Source: Dechloromonas sp. A34 (GTDB lineage Bacteria; Pseudomonadota; Gammaproteobacteria; Burkholderiales; Rhodocyclaceae). Taken from it: a stretch of DNA of 64,000 nt. The notes below the pieces were generated by a model. That model searched no databases. It saw only the letters and a program-made list of their open reading frames with translations, and was not told the DNA's origin. The DNA is taken from contig NZ_CP102486.1 in the NCBI RefSeq assembly GCF_026261605.1, positions 2,914,001-2,978,000 of the forward strand, given 5' to 3'. Made by a program: the position numbers and the translations under genes. How positions within the stretch are numbered: the first letter of the stretch is position 1; each line of letters begins with the position of its first letter. Positions 43,913 to 52,279 of this stretch are shown one piece after another.

Positions 43913-44521
43913 TTGAATAGCCATCCGCCCCCGCTCATTGAAAGAATTGCGCAACAATTGGAAAAAGTAGGCTATGTCGTTCTCCAGTATCCGCAGCTGA
44001 GGACATTGGCCAGGCGTTTGCTGGTGCGTTGCCAGAACGACGAAGTCTCACGCTTCCAACCGGCCGGGATTGGCCGGGGCGCGGCCAATCAGCGGCGTGA
44101 AAGCATCCGCGGTGACCTGATCAGTTGGTTCGATCTGGCGGACCACACCGACCGCGCCTATCTCGCCTGGATGGAAGAGCTGCGCCTGGGGCTGAATGCC
44201 GCCCTGTTTCTCGGCTTGTTCGACTACGAGTGTCACTACGCGATCTATGGCTCGGGTGCCGGCTACGCAAAGCATTCGGATGTCCTGAACGGGGCGCGGC
44301 AGCGCGTCCTGTCCACCGTGCTCTACCTGAACGAAGGCTGGCAGGAAGGCGATGGCGGCCAGCTGCGCCTGTTCGATCCGACCGGCGACGGGGTCATCGC
44401 GACGATCCAGCCGGAATTCGGCACGATGGTCATTTTCCTGAGCGAAGTCTTTCCGCATCAGGTGCTCACGGCAAACCGGCAACGGCGCAGTATTGCCGGA
44501 TGGTTTCGCGGCCGCGAGTGA
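43913..44521 (+). CDS. 2OG-Fe(II) oxygenase, prolyl 4-hydroxylase/SM-20 type
   Basis: 202 aa, apparently from TTG 43913; no ATG fits the conserved N-terminus. Iron ligands are in YAKHSDVL and EVFPHQVL. The 2-oxoglutarate Arg is in QRRSIAGWF. LSTVLYLNEGW and GGQLRLFD are typical of the family. The target is unknown. It lies 22 bp after the PQQ enzyme gene and converges with pgl. Confidence 0.82.
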   Translation: MNSHPPPLIERIAQQLEKVGYVVLQYPQLRTLARRLLVRCQNDEVSRFQPAGIGRGAANQRRESIRGDLISWFDLADHTDRAYLAWMEELRLGLNAALFLGLFDYECHYAIYGSGAGYAKHSDVLNGARQRVLSTVLYLNEGWQEGDGGQLRLFDPTGDGVIATIQPEFGTMVIFLSEVFPHQVLTANRQRRSIAGWFRGRE

Positions 44522-44538
44522 GCCGCGTTGTCGTTATC

Positions 44539-45231
44539 TCAGCCTGAGGCGAGACCGGCGGCGCGGGCGGTTCCGGTATCGACCAGCAGGCAGGCGTTGT
44601 CGGTTGCGGCCAGGGCGATGGGCAGCTTCTCGCCTTGCCGCCAGGCAGCCAGGGCGGCCGATTTCCCGGTGCCGCTGACCAGGATCAGCTGCCGGCGGCA
44701 GGCGCGCAGGCTCTGGTAGTTGAGGCTGACGCGCTCGGCCGGGGCTTTGGTCGCACCGTATACCGCGATCACCGGGTCGGGCGCGTCGGCGCTTCCCGGA
44801 AACAGGCTGGCCGTGTGGCCGTCCTCCCCCATGCCGAACACCACCAGATCGAAGGGCAGCTGGTCGGCGATGGTCTTCGCATAGGCGGCGGCGGCTGGCG
44901 CGGCGCCGAGTTCGGCCGGAATGACGTGCACCTGAGCCGCCGGGAGCGGCACATGCGCCAGCCAGGCCTGATACGCCAGCACGGAGTTGCGGGCGGGGTG
45001 GTCGGCCGGCAGGCAGCGCTCGTCGCCCCAGAAAATCTCCCAGGCCGCCCATTCCTGCCGGGCCGTGGCCAAGTGCTGATAAGCCCGGCCGGGCGTTCTG
45101 CCGCCGGCCAGCACCAGGCGAAAAATCCGCCGTGCGCGAATGGCTTCCTGCGCCGCGTCGACGATCAGGCGGCAGGCTTCGACGGCCAGCGCTTCGCCGT
45201 CGGCCAGGAGGCGCGTGTCAGCCGGCAGCAT
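44539..45231 (-). CDS. pgl: 6-phosphogluconolactonase
   Basis: 230 aa from ATG 45231, which overlaps the zwf end by 14 bp. It has VLAGGRTPGRAYQHL, FWGDERCLPADHPARNS and VVFGMGEDGHTASLFPGS. It hydrolyses 6-phosphogluconolactone, the second step of the oxidative pentose phosphate pathway. It is the last gene of gnd-zwf-pgl. Confidence 0.95.
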   Translation of the reverse strand: MLPADTRLLADGEALAVEACRLIVDAAQEAIRARRIFRLVLAGGRTPGRAYQHLATARQEWAAWEIFWGDERCLPADHPARNSVLAYQAWLAHVPLPAAQVHVIPAELGAAPAAAAYAKTIADQLPFDLVVFGMGEDGHTASLFPGSADAPDPVIAVYGATKAPAERVSLNYQSLRACRRQLILVSGTGKSAALAAWRQGEKLPIALAATDNACLLVDTGTARAAGLASG

Positions 45232-46702
45232 TCGGGAGAAAGTCCGCCTTGCCGTTGCAGCCCATGCTCTGCCGCCATTCCTGGCCGGCCTGGCCGAAGA
45301 TCTGGTTGGCGGCCTTCGGCCCCCAGCTGCCGACCGGGTATTGCAGCGGCGGGTGCTCATCGTCGGCCCAGGCGCGCATCACCGGATCGACGACATTCCA
45401 GGCTGCCTTGACCTCGTCGTAGCGCAGGAACAGCGAACGATTGCCCTCGATGACATCGAGCAGCAAGTCCTCGTAGGCGTCGGCCTTGCGCTCGCCGGGA
45501 TTGCCGACGCTGGCATCCATCACGATCTGCCGCGTCCTCGTCTCGGTGCCCGGCACCTTGGCGGAAATTTCCATCTGCACCACGTCGTCGGGCTGGATGC
45601 CGATCAGCAACCAGTTGGGGTGGACGGTGGCGGCGCTGGTCCCCTGAAAGAGCTGCATCGGCGGCTCGCGGAAGCGGACGGCGACCATCGAGCGGCGCTC
45701 CTTGAGGCGCTTGCCGGTGCGCAGGTAGAAGGGCACGTCGCGCCAGCGCCAGTTGTCGACATAGAGCTTCAACGCGGCGTAGGTCTCGGTGTGGCTGCCC
45801 GGGGCGATGCCCGGTTCCTGCTGGTAGCCGGCATACTGGGCGCGTACCGCGTGGCCGGTCAGTTGCGCGGTGTCCACCGGGCGGATGGAGCGCAGCACCT
45901 TGACTTTTTCATCGCGCAGCGACTCGGCCTCCAGCGAGACCGGCGGTTCCATCGCGAGCAGCGCGAGCACCTGCAACAGGTGGCTCTGGATCATGTCGCG
46001 GGTCGCTCCGCCATGGCCATCGTAGTAGCTGGCGCGGCCCTCGACGCCGACCGTCTCGGCATGCGTGATCTGCACATGGTCGATGTAATGGCGGTTCCAC
46101 AGCGGTTCGAGGATCATGTTGGCGAAGCGCAGGACCAGCAGGTTCTGGACCGATTCCTTGCCGACGTAATGGTCGATGCGGTAGATCTGCTCTTCGCCGA
46201 GATGGGTGTTCAGTGCATGCTGCAGGTCGCGGGCCGATTGCAGGTCGTGGCCGAAGGGTTTCTCGACCACCATCCGCCGCCAGCCGTTGGTCTCGGCGAG
46301 CAGCCCGGCATCGGCCAACCCGACGGTCACCGGCACGTAGAGTTCGGGACTGACCGACAGGTAAAAGATGACGTTGCGGGCGCATTCGCCAGCCCCGATC
46401 CAGTTGCCCAGCGCCTGGTAGAAGGTGGCATCGTTCAAACTGCCGGCGAGATAGTCGAGGCGCTGGAGAAAGCCGTTCAGGCAGTCCGTCGCGTCCGCGC
46501 CGGCCTCGGCCAGTGTCTTGCGTACTTCGTCGCGCCAGTCGTCGCGGGCGTGGGCGGTCCGTCCGCAGCCGAGGATTTTTACGTCGGGGGCCAGGTAGCC
46601 GAGGCAATGCAACTGGTAGAGGGCCGGCAGGAGCTTGATCTTCGCCAGATTGCCGTTCGCCCCGAAAATCACGTAGGCATGCGACTCGGTGGTGCAGCTC
46701 AT
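45218..46702 (-). CDS. zwf: Glucose-6-phosphate 1-dehydrogenase
   Basis: 494 aa. The N-terminal nucleotide motif is FGANGNLAKIKLLPALY. The catalytic segment RIDHYVGKESVQNLLVLRF and the substrate site near EKPFGHDL are present. It ends near the family's usual length. It makes 6-phosphogluconolactone and NAD(P)H. Its ATG overlaps the gnd stop (ATGA). Confidence 0.96.
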   Translation of the reverse strand: MSCTTESHAYVIFGANGNLAKIKLLPALYQLHCLGYLAPDVKILGCGRTAHARDDWRDEVRKTLAEAGADATDCLNGFLQRLDYLAGSLNDATFYQALGNWIGAGECARNVIFYLSVSPELYVPVTVGLADAGLLAETNGWRRMVVEKPFGHDLQSARDLQHALNTHLGEEQIYRIDHYVGKESVQNLLVLRFANMILEPLWNRHYIDHVQITHAETVGVEGRASYYDGHGGATRDMIQSHLLQVLALLAMEPPVSLEAESLRDEKVKVLRSIRPVDTAQLTGHAVRAQYAGYQQEPGIAPGSHTETYAALKLYVDNWRWRDVPFYLRTGKRLKERRSMVAVRFREPPMQLFQGTSAATVHPNWLLIGIQPDDVVQMEISAKVPGTETRTRQIVMDASVGNPGERKADAYEDLLLDVIEGNRSLFLRYDEVKAAWNVVDPVMRAWADDEHPPLQYPVGSWGPKAANQIFGQAGQEWRQSMGCNGKADFLPNAAG

Positions 46703-48138
46703 GGCAGCTGCTCCTCGACCCCGTCGCCCAGCCAGCGGGTGTGGAAATTTTCCGAGCCGTCGCGGTCGGTGCGCTGGTAGGAATGGGCGCCGAAGAAGTC
46801 GCGCTGCGCCTGGATGATGTTGGCCGAGCCGCTGGCGCAGCGGTAACCGTCGTAGAAGGCGAGGGCCGATGACAGGGCGGGTGCGGCGACGCCGCTGCCG
46901 ACGGCGAGTGTCACCGCCTGGCGCCAGCCTGACTCGGCGGCCTTGAGCTCGCCGACAAAGAACGGGTCCTGGAGAAGGCTGGGCGGCACCGGGGTGCGCG
47001 AGAAACTGCGTTTGATGTCATCGAGAAAACGGCTGCGGATGATGCAGCCCGCGCGCCAGAGCAAAGCAATGTCGCCATAGGGCAGTACCCAGCCCTGAGC
47101 CTCGGCGGCGGCCTGCATCAGCATGAAACCTTGCGCGTAGGAGACCAGCTTGGCGGCATAGAGGGCGTCGTGCAGGGCGTCCAGGCAATCGGCGCGGCCG
47201 GATTCCTCGACCACCACCGGGGCGCTGCCGAGCAGGGCGGCGGCCGCTACCCGTTCGGCCTTGCGTGCCGAGAGCATCCGGGCGTGCACGGCCTCGCCGA
47301 TCAGGGTCAACGGCACGGCGTGATCGAGGGCATCCTGCGCTGTCCACAGGCCGGTGCCTTTCTGCCCGGCGCGGTCGAGGATATGGTCGACCAGGGGGGC
47401 GCCGTCCTGGTCGCGCTGGCGCAGGATGCGGCTGGTGATGTCGATCAGGTAGGACTCGAGGCGGCCGGCATTCCATGCGGCGAAAGTGTCGGCCATCGCT
47501 TCATGGCTCATGCCCAGCGCGTGCTGCATCAGGTGGCAGACTTCAGCGATCAGCTGCATGTCGCCGTATTCGATGCCGTTATGCACCATCTTGACGTAAT
47601 GGCCGGCTCCGCCATCGCCCAGCCACTGGCAGCAGGGCACACCATCGACGCGGGCGGCGATGGCCTGGAACATGTCGCGGATGACCGGCCAGGCGGCCGC
47701 GGCGCCGCCCGGCATCAACGACGGGCCGTGGCGGGCGCCTTCCTCGCCACCGGAGACGCCCATGCCGACAAAATGGATGCCTTTACTTGCCAGCTCACGG
47801 CAGCGTCGCGTGCTGTCCTGGTAATTGGAGTTGCCACCGTCGATCAGGATGTCGCCTGCTTCGAGCAGCGGCAGCAGTTGCCCGATCACCGCGTCAACCG
47901 CCCGTCCGGCGGTGACCATGAGCAGGATGACGCGCGGCGCGGCCAGATGGCTGACCAGTTGTTCGGGGCTATCGGCCGCGGTGATTGCCCGCTTCTGGCC
48001 ATGGGCGGCGACGAATTCCGTAGTAACTGCTGCCGTGCGGTTATAGACGCTGAGGCGGAAACCCTTGTCGCTGAGGTTGAGCGCCAGATTGACACCCATC
48101 ACGCCGAGGCCAATGACGCCGATATCTGCTGTGTTCAT
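46699..48138 (-). CDS. gnd: 6-phosphogluconate dehydrogenase, decarboxylating
   Basis: 479 aa from ATG 48138 (MNTADIGVIGLGVMGVNLAL); ATG 48177 would add a non-homologous extension. Key blocks are GNSNYQDSTRRCREL, GVSGGEEGARHGPSLMPGG, KMVHNGIEYGDMQLIAE and a C-terminal RTDRDGSENFHTRW. It is the long (NADP-type) form and completes the oxidative pentose phosphate branch, giving ribulose-5-phosphate. Confidence 0.96.
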   Translation of the reverse strand: MNTADIGVIGLGVMGVNLALNLSDKGFRLSVYNRTAAVTTEFVAAHGQKRAITAADSPEQLVSHLAAPRVILLMVTAGRAVDAVIGQLLPLLEAGDILIDGGNSNYQDSTRRCRELASKGIHFVGMGVSGGEEGARHGPSLMPGGAAAAWPVIRDMFQAIAARVDGVPCCQWLGDGGAGHYVKMVHNGIEYGDMQLIAEVCHLMQHALGMSHEAMADTFAAWNAGRLESYLIDITSRILRQRDQDGAPLVDHILDRAGQKGTGLWTAQDALDHAVPLTLIGEAVHARMLSARKAERVAAAALLGSAPVVVEESGRADCLDALHDALYAAKLVSYAQGFMLMQAAAEAQGWVLPYGDIALLWRAGCIIRSRFLDDIKRSFSRTPVPPSLLQDPFFVGELKAAESGWRQAVTLAVGSGVAAPALSSALAFYDGYRCASGSANIIQAQRDFFGAHSYQRTDRDGSENFHTRWLGDGVEEQLP

Positions 48139-48181
48139 GCCTGACTCCGCATTTGAGGCCTGGTCGACGCTGGACAACGGG

Positions 48182-48205
48182 AAAACCGGCTTGTTCCCAA
48201 GCCGG
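48182..48205 (-). terminator. Intrinsic terminator of OsmC/lipoprotein transcript
   Basis: Stem CCGGCTT/AAGCCGG with loop GTTCCC is followed by TTTT on the minus strand, about 32 bp after the small lipoprotein stop and before gnd. Confidence 0.75.
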
Positions 48206-48236
48206 GCCCGCCGCGGAGGGTGAAAAGGGGAGCGGC

Positions 48237-48437
48237 TCAGTAGCGGCGCGGGTCGTTCGGGCGACTGTCGTGCCGATTCGGCACGCCATCGTTGTCGCGG
48301 TCGCGGTCGACGCGATTCGGTACGCCGTCGCGGTCGCGGTCGCCGCGGTGTCCACCATCACGGTGGGGGGGGTCATAAACAACGCACCCGGTGAGGAGGG
48401 TGCTCAAGGCGATCAGCAATGCAGCAAGTGTTTTCAT
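48237..48437 (-). CDS. Small lipoprotein with thrombospondin type 3-like Asp repeats
   Basis: 66 aa from ATG 48437. A lipobox (LLTGC) is followed by DRDRDGVPNRVDRDRDNDGV-type repeats, as in thrombospondin type 3 calcium-binding repeats. The coding strand holds a C8 run (about 48365-48372), which is a slippage risk. It starts 17 bp after the osmC-type stop. Confidence 0.8.
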   Translation of the reverse strand: MKTLAALLIALSTLLTGCVVYDPPHRDGGHRGDRDRDGVPNRVDRDRDNDGVPNRHDSRPNDPRRY

Positions 48438-48454
48438 GTCGTTTCCTCGATGGT

Positions 48455-48880
48455 TCAGGGCGCCAGCTTGGCGTTCAGGGTGGGTTTGATGGACAACAGT
48501 TTCGATACCGGGCATTCCACCCTGGCAATCTCGGCAATCTTCTGAAAGTTTGCCAGGTCGCCGCCCGGAATGTCGGCGACCAGTTCGAGATGAACGGCGG
48601 TAATGGCAAAGCCGCCATCCTCTTTTTCGAGCGTCACCGACGCCGAGGTCTGGAGGCTCTTGGCCGTCATCCCTTCCTTCTCGAGCATCGCGGCGAGCGC
48701 CATGGTGAAACAGCCCGCGTGGGCGGCGGCAATCAGTTCTTCCGGATTGGTGCCCGGCTCGTCCTCGAAACGGGTGGCGACGCCATAGGTCGTCTCGCTC
48801 AGGATGCCGCTCTGGGTCGACAGCGCCCCCTTGCCATCCTTCAGGTTGCCGCGCCAGGCGGCTGATGCAGTGCGTTTCAT
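48455..48880 (-). CDS. osmC: OsmC-family peroxiredoxin
   Basis: 141 aa. MKRTASAAWRGNLKDGKGAL, TNPEELIAAAHAGCFTMALA (first redox Cys) and IARVECPVSKLL (second Cys) define the OsmC/Ohr fold of the osmotically inducible subtype. It reduces organic hydroperoxides. It lies downstream of the CHRD gene on the same strand (24 bp), probably one transcript from the operator promoter at 49432-49474. Confidence 0.93.
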   Translation of the reverse strand: MKRTASAAWRGNLKDGKGALSTQSGILSETTYGVATRFEDEPGTNPEELIAAAHAGCFTMALAAMLEKEGMTAKSLQTSASVTLEKEDGGFAITAVHLELVADIPGGDLANFQKIAEIARVECPVSKLLSIKPTLNAKLAP

Positions 48881-48904
48881 CGATGTATTTCCTTGTCGTT
48901 CGGG

Positions 48905-49363
48905 TCAGTTGGCCAGACGCAACGGGACGCCGGGCAACTGCGCGCGGATTTCGCCGTCCGGGTGCTGGGCGCTATGGACATTGACATACAGCATGCCGGT
49001 AGCGTAGCTCGAGTAATGCGCTTCGCTGAGCCGGGTGCCGGCGGGTACGGCATAACTGTCGTTGGCACCCTTGATCAGCGTCACGATCGGCGGCCCATTC
49101 TTGCCGACAGCGGCTTCATGGATATGCGCCATGGTCGCCACCATGCCGGAAACCTTGATGCTGCCGCTGATGTTGCGGTCGGGGGTGACGGAAATTTGTC
49201 CCGAGGCAGTGGCCGCCGTGACCACCGGCGGCACCTCGGTCGCGCCATTCAGGGATAGCGTGATCGGCGATTCGGCATACAGGCTGGCCGAAGCGAGCAG
49301 CAGCAGGGCAAGCGGCACACCGCGCCGGAGCAGGGATGGTGGGGAGCGTGACGGCAGATTCAT
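48905..49363 (-). CDS. Exported CHRD-domain protein
   Basis: 152 aa from ATG 49363, behind AAGGAGG. A signal peptide ends ASLYAES. The CHRD domain is visible in LSLNGATEVPPVVTAATASG, MAHIHEAAVGKNGPPIVTL and the end MLYVNVHSAQHPDGEIRAQL. CHRD is the chordin-type beta fold of unknown role in bacteria. It leads the CHRD-osmC-lipoprotein group. Confidence 0.9.
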   Translation of the reverse strand: MNLPSRSPPSLLRRGVPLALLLLASASLYAESPITLSLNGATEVPPVVTAATASGQISVTPDRNISGSIKVSGMVATMAHIHEAAVGKNGPPIVTLIKGANDSYAVPAGTRLSEAHYSSYATGMLYVNVHSAQHPDGEIRAQLPGVPLRLAN

Positions 49364-49431
49364 GGGGGCCTCCTTGGCTGGCAATCGGCATGGCGAAGGT
49401 GGCGAAGCGCCAGAGCCCCATGCGAACCACC

Positions 49432-49474
49432 ACCTTGCGCCGCGATGAATTGCACTTCCGTTCGCCACCGCACA
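49432..49474 (-). promoter_or_regulatory. Crp-type operator plus -10 for CHRD-osmC group
   Basis: Minus-strand TGTGCGGTGGCGAACGGA (49474-49457) has one mismatch. CAAGGT (49437-49432) lies at the exact spacing. The predicted start is 49425, a 61-nt leader. Confidence 0.72.
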
Positions 49475-49492
49475 TAGATTCCAGGTTTCTTG

Positions 49493-49535
49493 TGTGTGCT
49501 ATCGAACAGAGATCGAGCGCCGGGGCTGGCATGCT
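49493..49535 (+). promoter_or_regulatory. Crp-type operator plus -10 for NADPH-dependent reductase gene, perfect consensus
   Basis: TGTGTGCTATCGAACAGA (49493-49510) matches every consensus position. CATGCT (49530-49535) lies at the exact spacing. The predicted start is 49542, a 22-nt leader. It forms a divergent pair with the CHRD promoter. Confidence 0.75.
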
Positions 49536-49564
49536 TTGCCGGACTTAGGGACAGGGGGATGGAA

Positions 49565-50149
49565 ATGAACCAGATCAGTATTCTCGGTATCGTCGGCAGT
49601 CAGCGCCCGCAGTCGTACAACCGGTTCGCCCTGAAGGCGGCGCAGGCGCTGGTGCCGGATGGGGTGACGATCGATTTGTTCGAACTGCACGACATTCCTT
49701 ACTTCGCGCCGAAACACGAACACTCGGCGCCGCCTGCCGTCATCGAATTCAGGCGCCGGGTTATGGCCGCCGATGCCATCCTGTTTGCCACGCCGGAGTG
49801 TCATCACGCCGTGCCCGGCAAGCTGAAGAGCGCCATCGACTGGGCGTCGCGGCCTTACGGCGAGGGTGTCTGGCGGGGCAAGCCGGCGGCGGTGATGAGC
49901 GCTTCGACCGGCGGTCTGACGACGGCGCGGGCGCAACACCATCTCAACCAGATTCTTGCCGGCCTCGAGATGCCGATCGTTGATCGACCCGGCGGGATAA
50001 ACGGCCATGCCGAACGGCGCTTCAGTCCGGACGGCGAACTGATTGATGACCTGACCCGACAGTTCATCCGCGGCCTGGTTGCCGAGCTGGCCAGCCTGGT
50101 CAGGGGCGAGTGGGCGGCGCGTGGATTCAGGGTCAAGGAGGTTGCATGA
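49565..50149 (+). CDS. NADPH-dependent FMN reductase (chromate reductase-like)
   Basis: 194 aa from ATG 49565, best spaced from GGGGG; ATG 49559 is an alternative. The flavin loop ILGIVGSQRPQSYNRFAL, then TPECHHAVPGKLKSAIDWAS and SASTGGLTTARAQHHL, is typical of ChrR/ArsH-type quinone or azo reductases. It probably reduces quinones with NADPH. Confidence 0.9.
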   Translation: MNQISILGIVGSQRPQSYNRFALKAAQALVPDGVTIDLFELHDIPYFAPKHEHSAPPAVIEFRRRVMAADAILFATPECHHAVPGKLKSAIDWASRPYGEGVWRGKPAAVMSASTGGLTTARAQHHLNQILAGLEMPIVDRPGGINGHAERRFSPDGELIDDLTRQFIRGLVAELASLVRGEWAARGFRVKEVA

Positions 50150-50349
50150 AAAAGGAACAGACCCCGCGGCGCAAGCCGGTGATGCGTGGCGCACTGGAAG
50201 GCGGCTGTGCTTCCTGGGCGCCGATCCGGCCTGCCGGAAACAAGGAATCGTCCGGGAATGCGACGGCCAGTAACGATCCGCAGACGACGCCGGATGCCGT
50301 CACTGGCTCAAATCCGCCGCCATCGTCTGCATCTGATGCTAAACGTTGA
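50146..50349 (+). CDS. Small hypothetical protein coupled to the reductase
   Basis: 67 aa. The ATG overlaps the reductase stop (ATGA). It has a Lys/Arg start (MKKEQTPRRKPVMRG), one Cys, then a Ser/Pro/Ala-rich disordered tail. There is no domain. The overlap argues for translation; the sequence gives no function. Confidence 0.45.
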   Translation: MKKEQTPRRKPVMRGALEGGCASWAPIRPAGNKESSGNATASNDPQTTPDAVTGSNPPPSSASDAKR

Positions 50350-50404
50350 AGCTTCCGCTGGCGGCTGCTAAGGCCAGGGCAGACCCGGCACCGCAGGAGC
50401 GCGC

Positions 50405-51424
50405 GTGAGAAGGCGGAGCCGCACTTCGCCGTGGGCCAAGCTCTTCCAGCGCAGCCTGGCGACGGTCACCCGCGCCGCGGTCAAAACCGGTACCCGGGTT
50501 GTCAAACGTGCCGTCAAGCAGGCGACCAGGGCGGCCGTCGTCAGGAACAAGCCGCCACCGGGCGCCGGTGACTGGAGCCTGGGTGTTGCGCTGGGCACGA
50601 GCGGTGCACGCCGCTTCCGGCTCTACCGGCCGCCCGGCGTCAAATTCGGCGAACGGCTGCCGCTGGTCGTGATGTTGCACGGTTGCGGCCAGGACGCGAA
50701 CGGCTTTGCGACGAGTACTCGGATGAACCGGATTGCCCAGCGCGAGCGATTTCTGGTTCTCTATCCGGAACAGGATCGTCTGGCCAATCCGCAAGGCTGC
50801 TGGAACTGGTTCGACACCTCATCCGGCCGCGCCTACGGCGAAGCCGCACTGATCATGCAGGCGATCGACCAGGTCTGCCTGCTCCATCCGGTCGATGCGG
50901 CGCGCGTGGCGATTGCCGGGCTGTCGGCCGGCGCCAGCATGGCGGCGCTGCTGGTCACCCGTCATCCCGGTCGTTTCAAGGCGGTGGTCATGCATTCCGG
51001 CATTCCGCCGGGGACCGCGCATTCCACCATGTCGGCGCTGGGCGCCATGCACGGCCGGCGCGGCACGCGACCGCTGGCGGCGACGCCGCTGACCATGGCC
51101 GCCTCCTGGCCGCCGCTGCTGGTCATTCATGGCGATGCCGATAGTGTGGTTTCGCCGAACAACGGCCGGGCTGCCGTTCAGGCCTGGGCCGATGCGGCGG
51201 GCGCCCGGGCCGGCGTGGAGCGCAGCGTCCAGCGCGGTCAGCGCTACCCGATGGTAGTGACCGATTTCAAGCGCCGGGGTAGCACGGTGGCGACGCTGGT
51301 CGCGGTCAGCCGGCTGGCCCATGCCTGGAGCGGCGGCGCCGCCAGCCAGCCGTTCAGCGACGGGCAGGGGCCGGATGCCTCGCGCATGGTCTGGGCCTTC
51401 GCCGCCCGGCAGTTCCGGTCCTGA
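50405..51424 (+). CDS. PHB depolymerase-family esterase (LpqC-type)
   Basis: 339 aa from GTG 50405. After a basic N-terminal stretch, the alpha/beta-hydrolase core has LPLVVMLHGCGQDANGFA (oxyanion), the nucleophile elbow GLSAGASMAAL, and DADSVV around the acid region. The family cleaves PHB oligomers or feruloyl-type esters. The cationic N-terminus is not a standard signal peptide, so an intracellular or PHB-granule role is possible given the phasin at 61328. Confidence 0.85.
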   Translation: MRRRSRTSPWAKLFQRSLATVTRAAVKTGTRVVKRAVKQATRAAVVRNKPPPGAGDWSLGVALGTSGARRFRLYRPPGVKFGERLPLVVMLHGCGQDANGFATSTRMNRIAQRERFLVLYPEQDRLANPQGCWNWFDTSSGRAYGEAALIMQAIDQVCLLHPVDAARVAIAGLSAGASMAALLVTRHPGRFKAVVMHSGIPPGTAHSTMSALGAMHGRRGTRPLAATPLTMAASWPPLLVIHGDADSVVSPNNGRAAVQAWADAAGARAGVERSVQRGQRYPMVVTDFKRRGSTVATLVAVSRLAHAWSGGAASQPFSDGQGPDASRMVWAFAARQFRS

Positions 51425-51441
51425 GATGGATTGCCAGTCTT

Positions 51442-51484
51442 TGTTGGCTGGCGAACAGACGCTGCGGCAGTGGATGCCTAGCCT
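51442..51484 (+). promoter_or_regulatory. Crp-type operator plus -10 for PRC-barrel gene
   Basis: TGTTGGCTGGCGAACAGA (51442-51459) has two mismatches in the left half. TAGCCT (51479-51484), preceded by C, lies at the exact spacing. The predicted start is 51491. Confidence 0.7.
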
Positions 51485-51551
51485 CGGCTTGGGTGAGCGT
51501 CGAGCCGGCGGCCACCTGGAACATTCCCCAACCCGGCGACAGGAGACAGAC

Positions 51552-51995
51552 ATGAACTACGAAGAACGCGATCCCTACGGCATGTACAAGGTAGAAACCG
51601 GCAACGCATCGGGCCCCGATGTCAGCCACGGCCCCGGACCCAACCTGATGGGGGCCGACACGCTGGTCGGCAACGATGTCTACAACAAGGCCGCCGAGGA
51701 TGTCGGCGACATCAAGGAAATCATGATCGACATGCGTACCGGACGGGTGAGCTATGCCGTTCTGGCCTTTGGCGGTTTCATGGGTATGGGCGAGAAGCTC
51801 TTCGCCGTGCCCTGGGAGGCCCTGAAGCTGGATACCGAGAACAAGCGTTTCGAGCTCGATGTGAACAAGGAGCGCCTGGAAAGTGCCCCGGGTTTCGACC
51901 GCAACAAGTGGCCGGATATGGCCGACCCGACCTGGGAAGCCGGTATCCACGCCTATTACGGTACGACGCCGGGCGGCCTGCCGCCGACCATCTGA
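51552..51995 (+). CDS. PRC-barrel domain protein
   Basis: 147 aa from ATG 51552, behind AGGAGACAG. The PRC-barrel is visible from DTLVGNDVYNKAAEDVGDIK to MRTGRVSYAVLAFGG and KLFAVPWEALKLD. The remainder is DPTWEAGIHAYYG. PRC-barrel proteins bind RNA or protein partners; stress-linked members of unknown function are common in these bacteria. Confidence 0.9.
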   Translation: MNYEERDPYGMYKVETGNASGPDVSHGPGPNLMGADTLVGNDVYNKAAEDVGDIKEIMIDMRTGRVSYAVLAFGGFMGMGEKLFAVPWEALKLDTENKRFELDVNKERLESAPGFDRNKWPDMADPTWEAGIHAYYGTTPGGLPPTI

Positions 51996-52013
51996 CTCTG
52001 CCGCAGATGGCAA

Positions 52014-52247
52014 TTGCCGGCCACGGTGCTGAACGTGGCTAAAAGCAAACCCGTTACCGCTAAGACGGTTCCATCAGGCGTCATCACCGTGCCCGCAGGA
52101 AATATCATGGGGGTGGCGGGCGATGTTGCCCAGGAGGAGATCAGGCGCGCCTATCGCCAGCTGGTCGGCCAATATCATCCGGATGTTGAGCAGGCGCCCG
52201 CTACCGATATCGGCTTCAAGGAACGCGGAGTGATGGGCGACGTATGA
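52014..52247 (+). pseudogene. Truncated J-domain fragment
   Basis: The frame opened by TTG 52014 has no good start or RBS. It ends with AQEEIRRAYRQLVGQYHPDV, which is a J-domain helix II plus HPD. The helix I part (DYYxxLGV) is eroded (NIMGVAGDV) and helix IV and anything beyond are missing (ends GFKERGVMGDV). It is most likely a degenerate DnaJ-type remnant; a short real protein cannot be excluded. Confidence 0.5.
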
Positions 52248-52279
52248 AGCGCCGCCTTTAATGAATCAAGGAGAAGCCA

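Noticed and set aside
45140..46780. Long plus-strand frame opposite zwf
   Set aside because: zwf is unmistakable on the minus strand; the plus frame lacks domains and is a GC shadow.
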